From Lachnospiraceae bacterium (lineage in GTDB: Bacteria > Bacillota > Clostridia > Lachnospirales > Lachnospiraceae), in assembly GCA_017622575.1 (NCBI GenBank), contig JAGAQU010000005.1, positions 1-32,126 of the forward strand: DNA of 32,126 nt, given 5' to 3'. A program made the translations under genes and the position numbers. Shown piece by piece: positions 31,485 to 32,126 of this stretch. The notes under the pieces were generated by a model. That model did not search any database and was not told the origin of the DNA. It worked only from the letters and a program-made list of their open reading frames with translations. Numbering within the stretch: the stretch's first letter is position 1; each line of letters begins with the position of its first letter.

Positions 31485-32126
31485 ATGAGTGAATTTGATA
31501 CAAATCTGGATGCAAAAGTAGTATCCACGATGGAAGAAACAGATAAGAAATGTGTTTGCTGCGGTGGAGTCATGGATTATGACCCCGCCACCGGCGGTTT
31601 AGCCTGTCCTTATTGCGGACATACGGAGGTAATCGAGAAAGCGCCGGAACAGCCGGAAAGTGCACAGGAGCTTGATTTCTCACAGGCGGAGAATGTAGAG
31701 AACTGTAACTGGGGCGTAGAGAAGAAGACGGTAATCTGTAAGGCCTGCGGTGCAGAGTCAGTCTACGATGCACTTGAGATATCGGCAGTCTGCCCTTTCT
31801 GTGGTTCCAATCAGGTTATGGAGGCTTCCGATCAGAAGACCATGGCACCGGGCGGAGTGGTTCCTTTCAAGATTACGGACGAAAAGGCATCCCAGCTCTT
31901 TAAGAACTGGATCAAAAAGAAATGGTTTTGCCCTAAGCTTGCCAAGGAGAGCGCAAAGGCAAAGAACTTTAAAGGAGTATATCTCCCCTACTGGACCTTT
32001 GATGCAAGGACAGATTCCGGATATACGGCTGAGTACGGAAAGGACCGCAGGGTCAAAAAGGGCGATCAGACAGAAACCGTGACAGACTGGTATAAGACAA
32101 ACGGTGTATACAAGGAAGATTTTGAC
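31485..32126 (+). CDS. Zinc-ribbon protein (YdjG-like, TFIIB-type), cut by window end
   Basis: The frame is open from ATG 31485 to the window edge: 214 codons without stop. Two Cys4 ribbons are visible: Cys23/Cys26 with Cys41/Cys44 (CVCC, CPYCGH) and Cys85/Cys88 with Cys103/Cys106 (CKACGA, CPFCGS). A domain follows with APGGVVPFKITDEKASQLFK and GVYLPYWTFDARTDSGYTAEYG, typical of proteins often mis-annotated as PriA-like. In Bacillus the matching gene, ydjG, lies with ydjH and ydjI behind pspA. GGGG is 7 bases before the ATG. It lies 62 bases after the SPFH gene with no terminator between. Confidence 0.85.
   Translation, partial: MSEFDTNLDAKVVSTMEETDKKCVCCGGVMDYDPATGGLACPYCGHTEVIEKAPEQPESAQELDFSQAENVENCNWGVEKKTVICKACGAESVYDALEISAVCPFCGSNQVMEASDQKTMAPGGVVPFKITDEKASQLFKNWIKKKWFCPKLAKESAKAKNFKGVYLPYWTFDARTDSGYTAEYGKDRRVKKGDQTETVTDWYKTNGVYKEDFD

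Noticed and set aside
1..32126. CRISPR array, prophage, transposase or plasmid origin
   Set aside because: No regularly spaced repeats, integrase, transposase or replication initiator frames were seen; the intron end is the only mobile-element trace.

Overview
The window looks like chromosomal DNA of a low-to-mid GC Gram-positive anaerobe of the Clostridia, most likely Lachnospiraceae. This rests on gene content and signals: strong GGAGG ribosome sites, sigma-A type promoters, a lysine riboswitch ahead of dapA, a class III fructose-bisphosphatase, DUF1836 and YerC regulators, a stand-alone eukaryote-type HisA, a cytoplasmic-type GH9 glucanase and a YdjI-like SPFH/zinc-ribbon pair. No species assignment is attempted. 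It is mostly ordinary housekeeping DNA with a few accessory pieces.

Layout. Bases 1-139 are the 3' end (domains V and VI) of a group II intron, lying antisense to a MATE exporter gene whose stop codon sits on the intron junction. Next come tRNA-Thr(GGT) with its own promoter and terminator, and a two-gene MBOAT O-acyltransferase/SGNH hydrolase operon (leftward) with a structured, unassigned leader. A rightward pair follows: a papain/C39-like cysteine-protease-fold protein translationally coupled to a second MATE exporter. A bidirectional terminator separates it from a leftward class A penicillin-binding protein. Divergent from the PBP are yigZ, the Mg2+ channel gene mgtE (with an unusual hairpin and small-ORF leader) and xpt. 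typA runs leftward. A tandem OB-fold SSB-like gene and cobO run rightward.

The clearest regulatory unit is promoter, lysine riboswitch, intrinsic terminator, then dapA-dapB-fbp, which couples lysine/diaminopimelate synthesis to a gluconeogenic phosphatase in one predicted transcript. Next are a low-complexity lipoprotein (leftward), eukaryote-type hisA, a cold-shock gene and a membrane-anchored degenerate LytM protein fired from back-to-back promoters, the TrpR-like yerC, a DUF1836 regulator, an unsecreted GH9 enzyme and a DMT/EamA transporter.

The right end holds a compact four-gene ECF sigma operon (sigma factor, single-TM putative anti-sigma, TM2-like protein, LiaI/LiaF-like protein), an orphan NMT1/THI5-type binding lipoprotein, and an SPFH protein with three zinc ribbons followed by a zinc-ribbon protein cut by the window edge. 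The last pair resembles the ydjG/ydjI envelope-stress genes of Bacillus. The ECF operon, the degenerate LytM protein, the PBP and the SPFH pair suggest an envelope-maintenance theme. No CRISPR array, prophage, plasmid origin or rRNA is visible. I found no unmistakable new defence or biosynthetic system; the best candidates for something undescribed are the protease-fold/MATE pair, the mgtE leader and the MBOAT leader.
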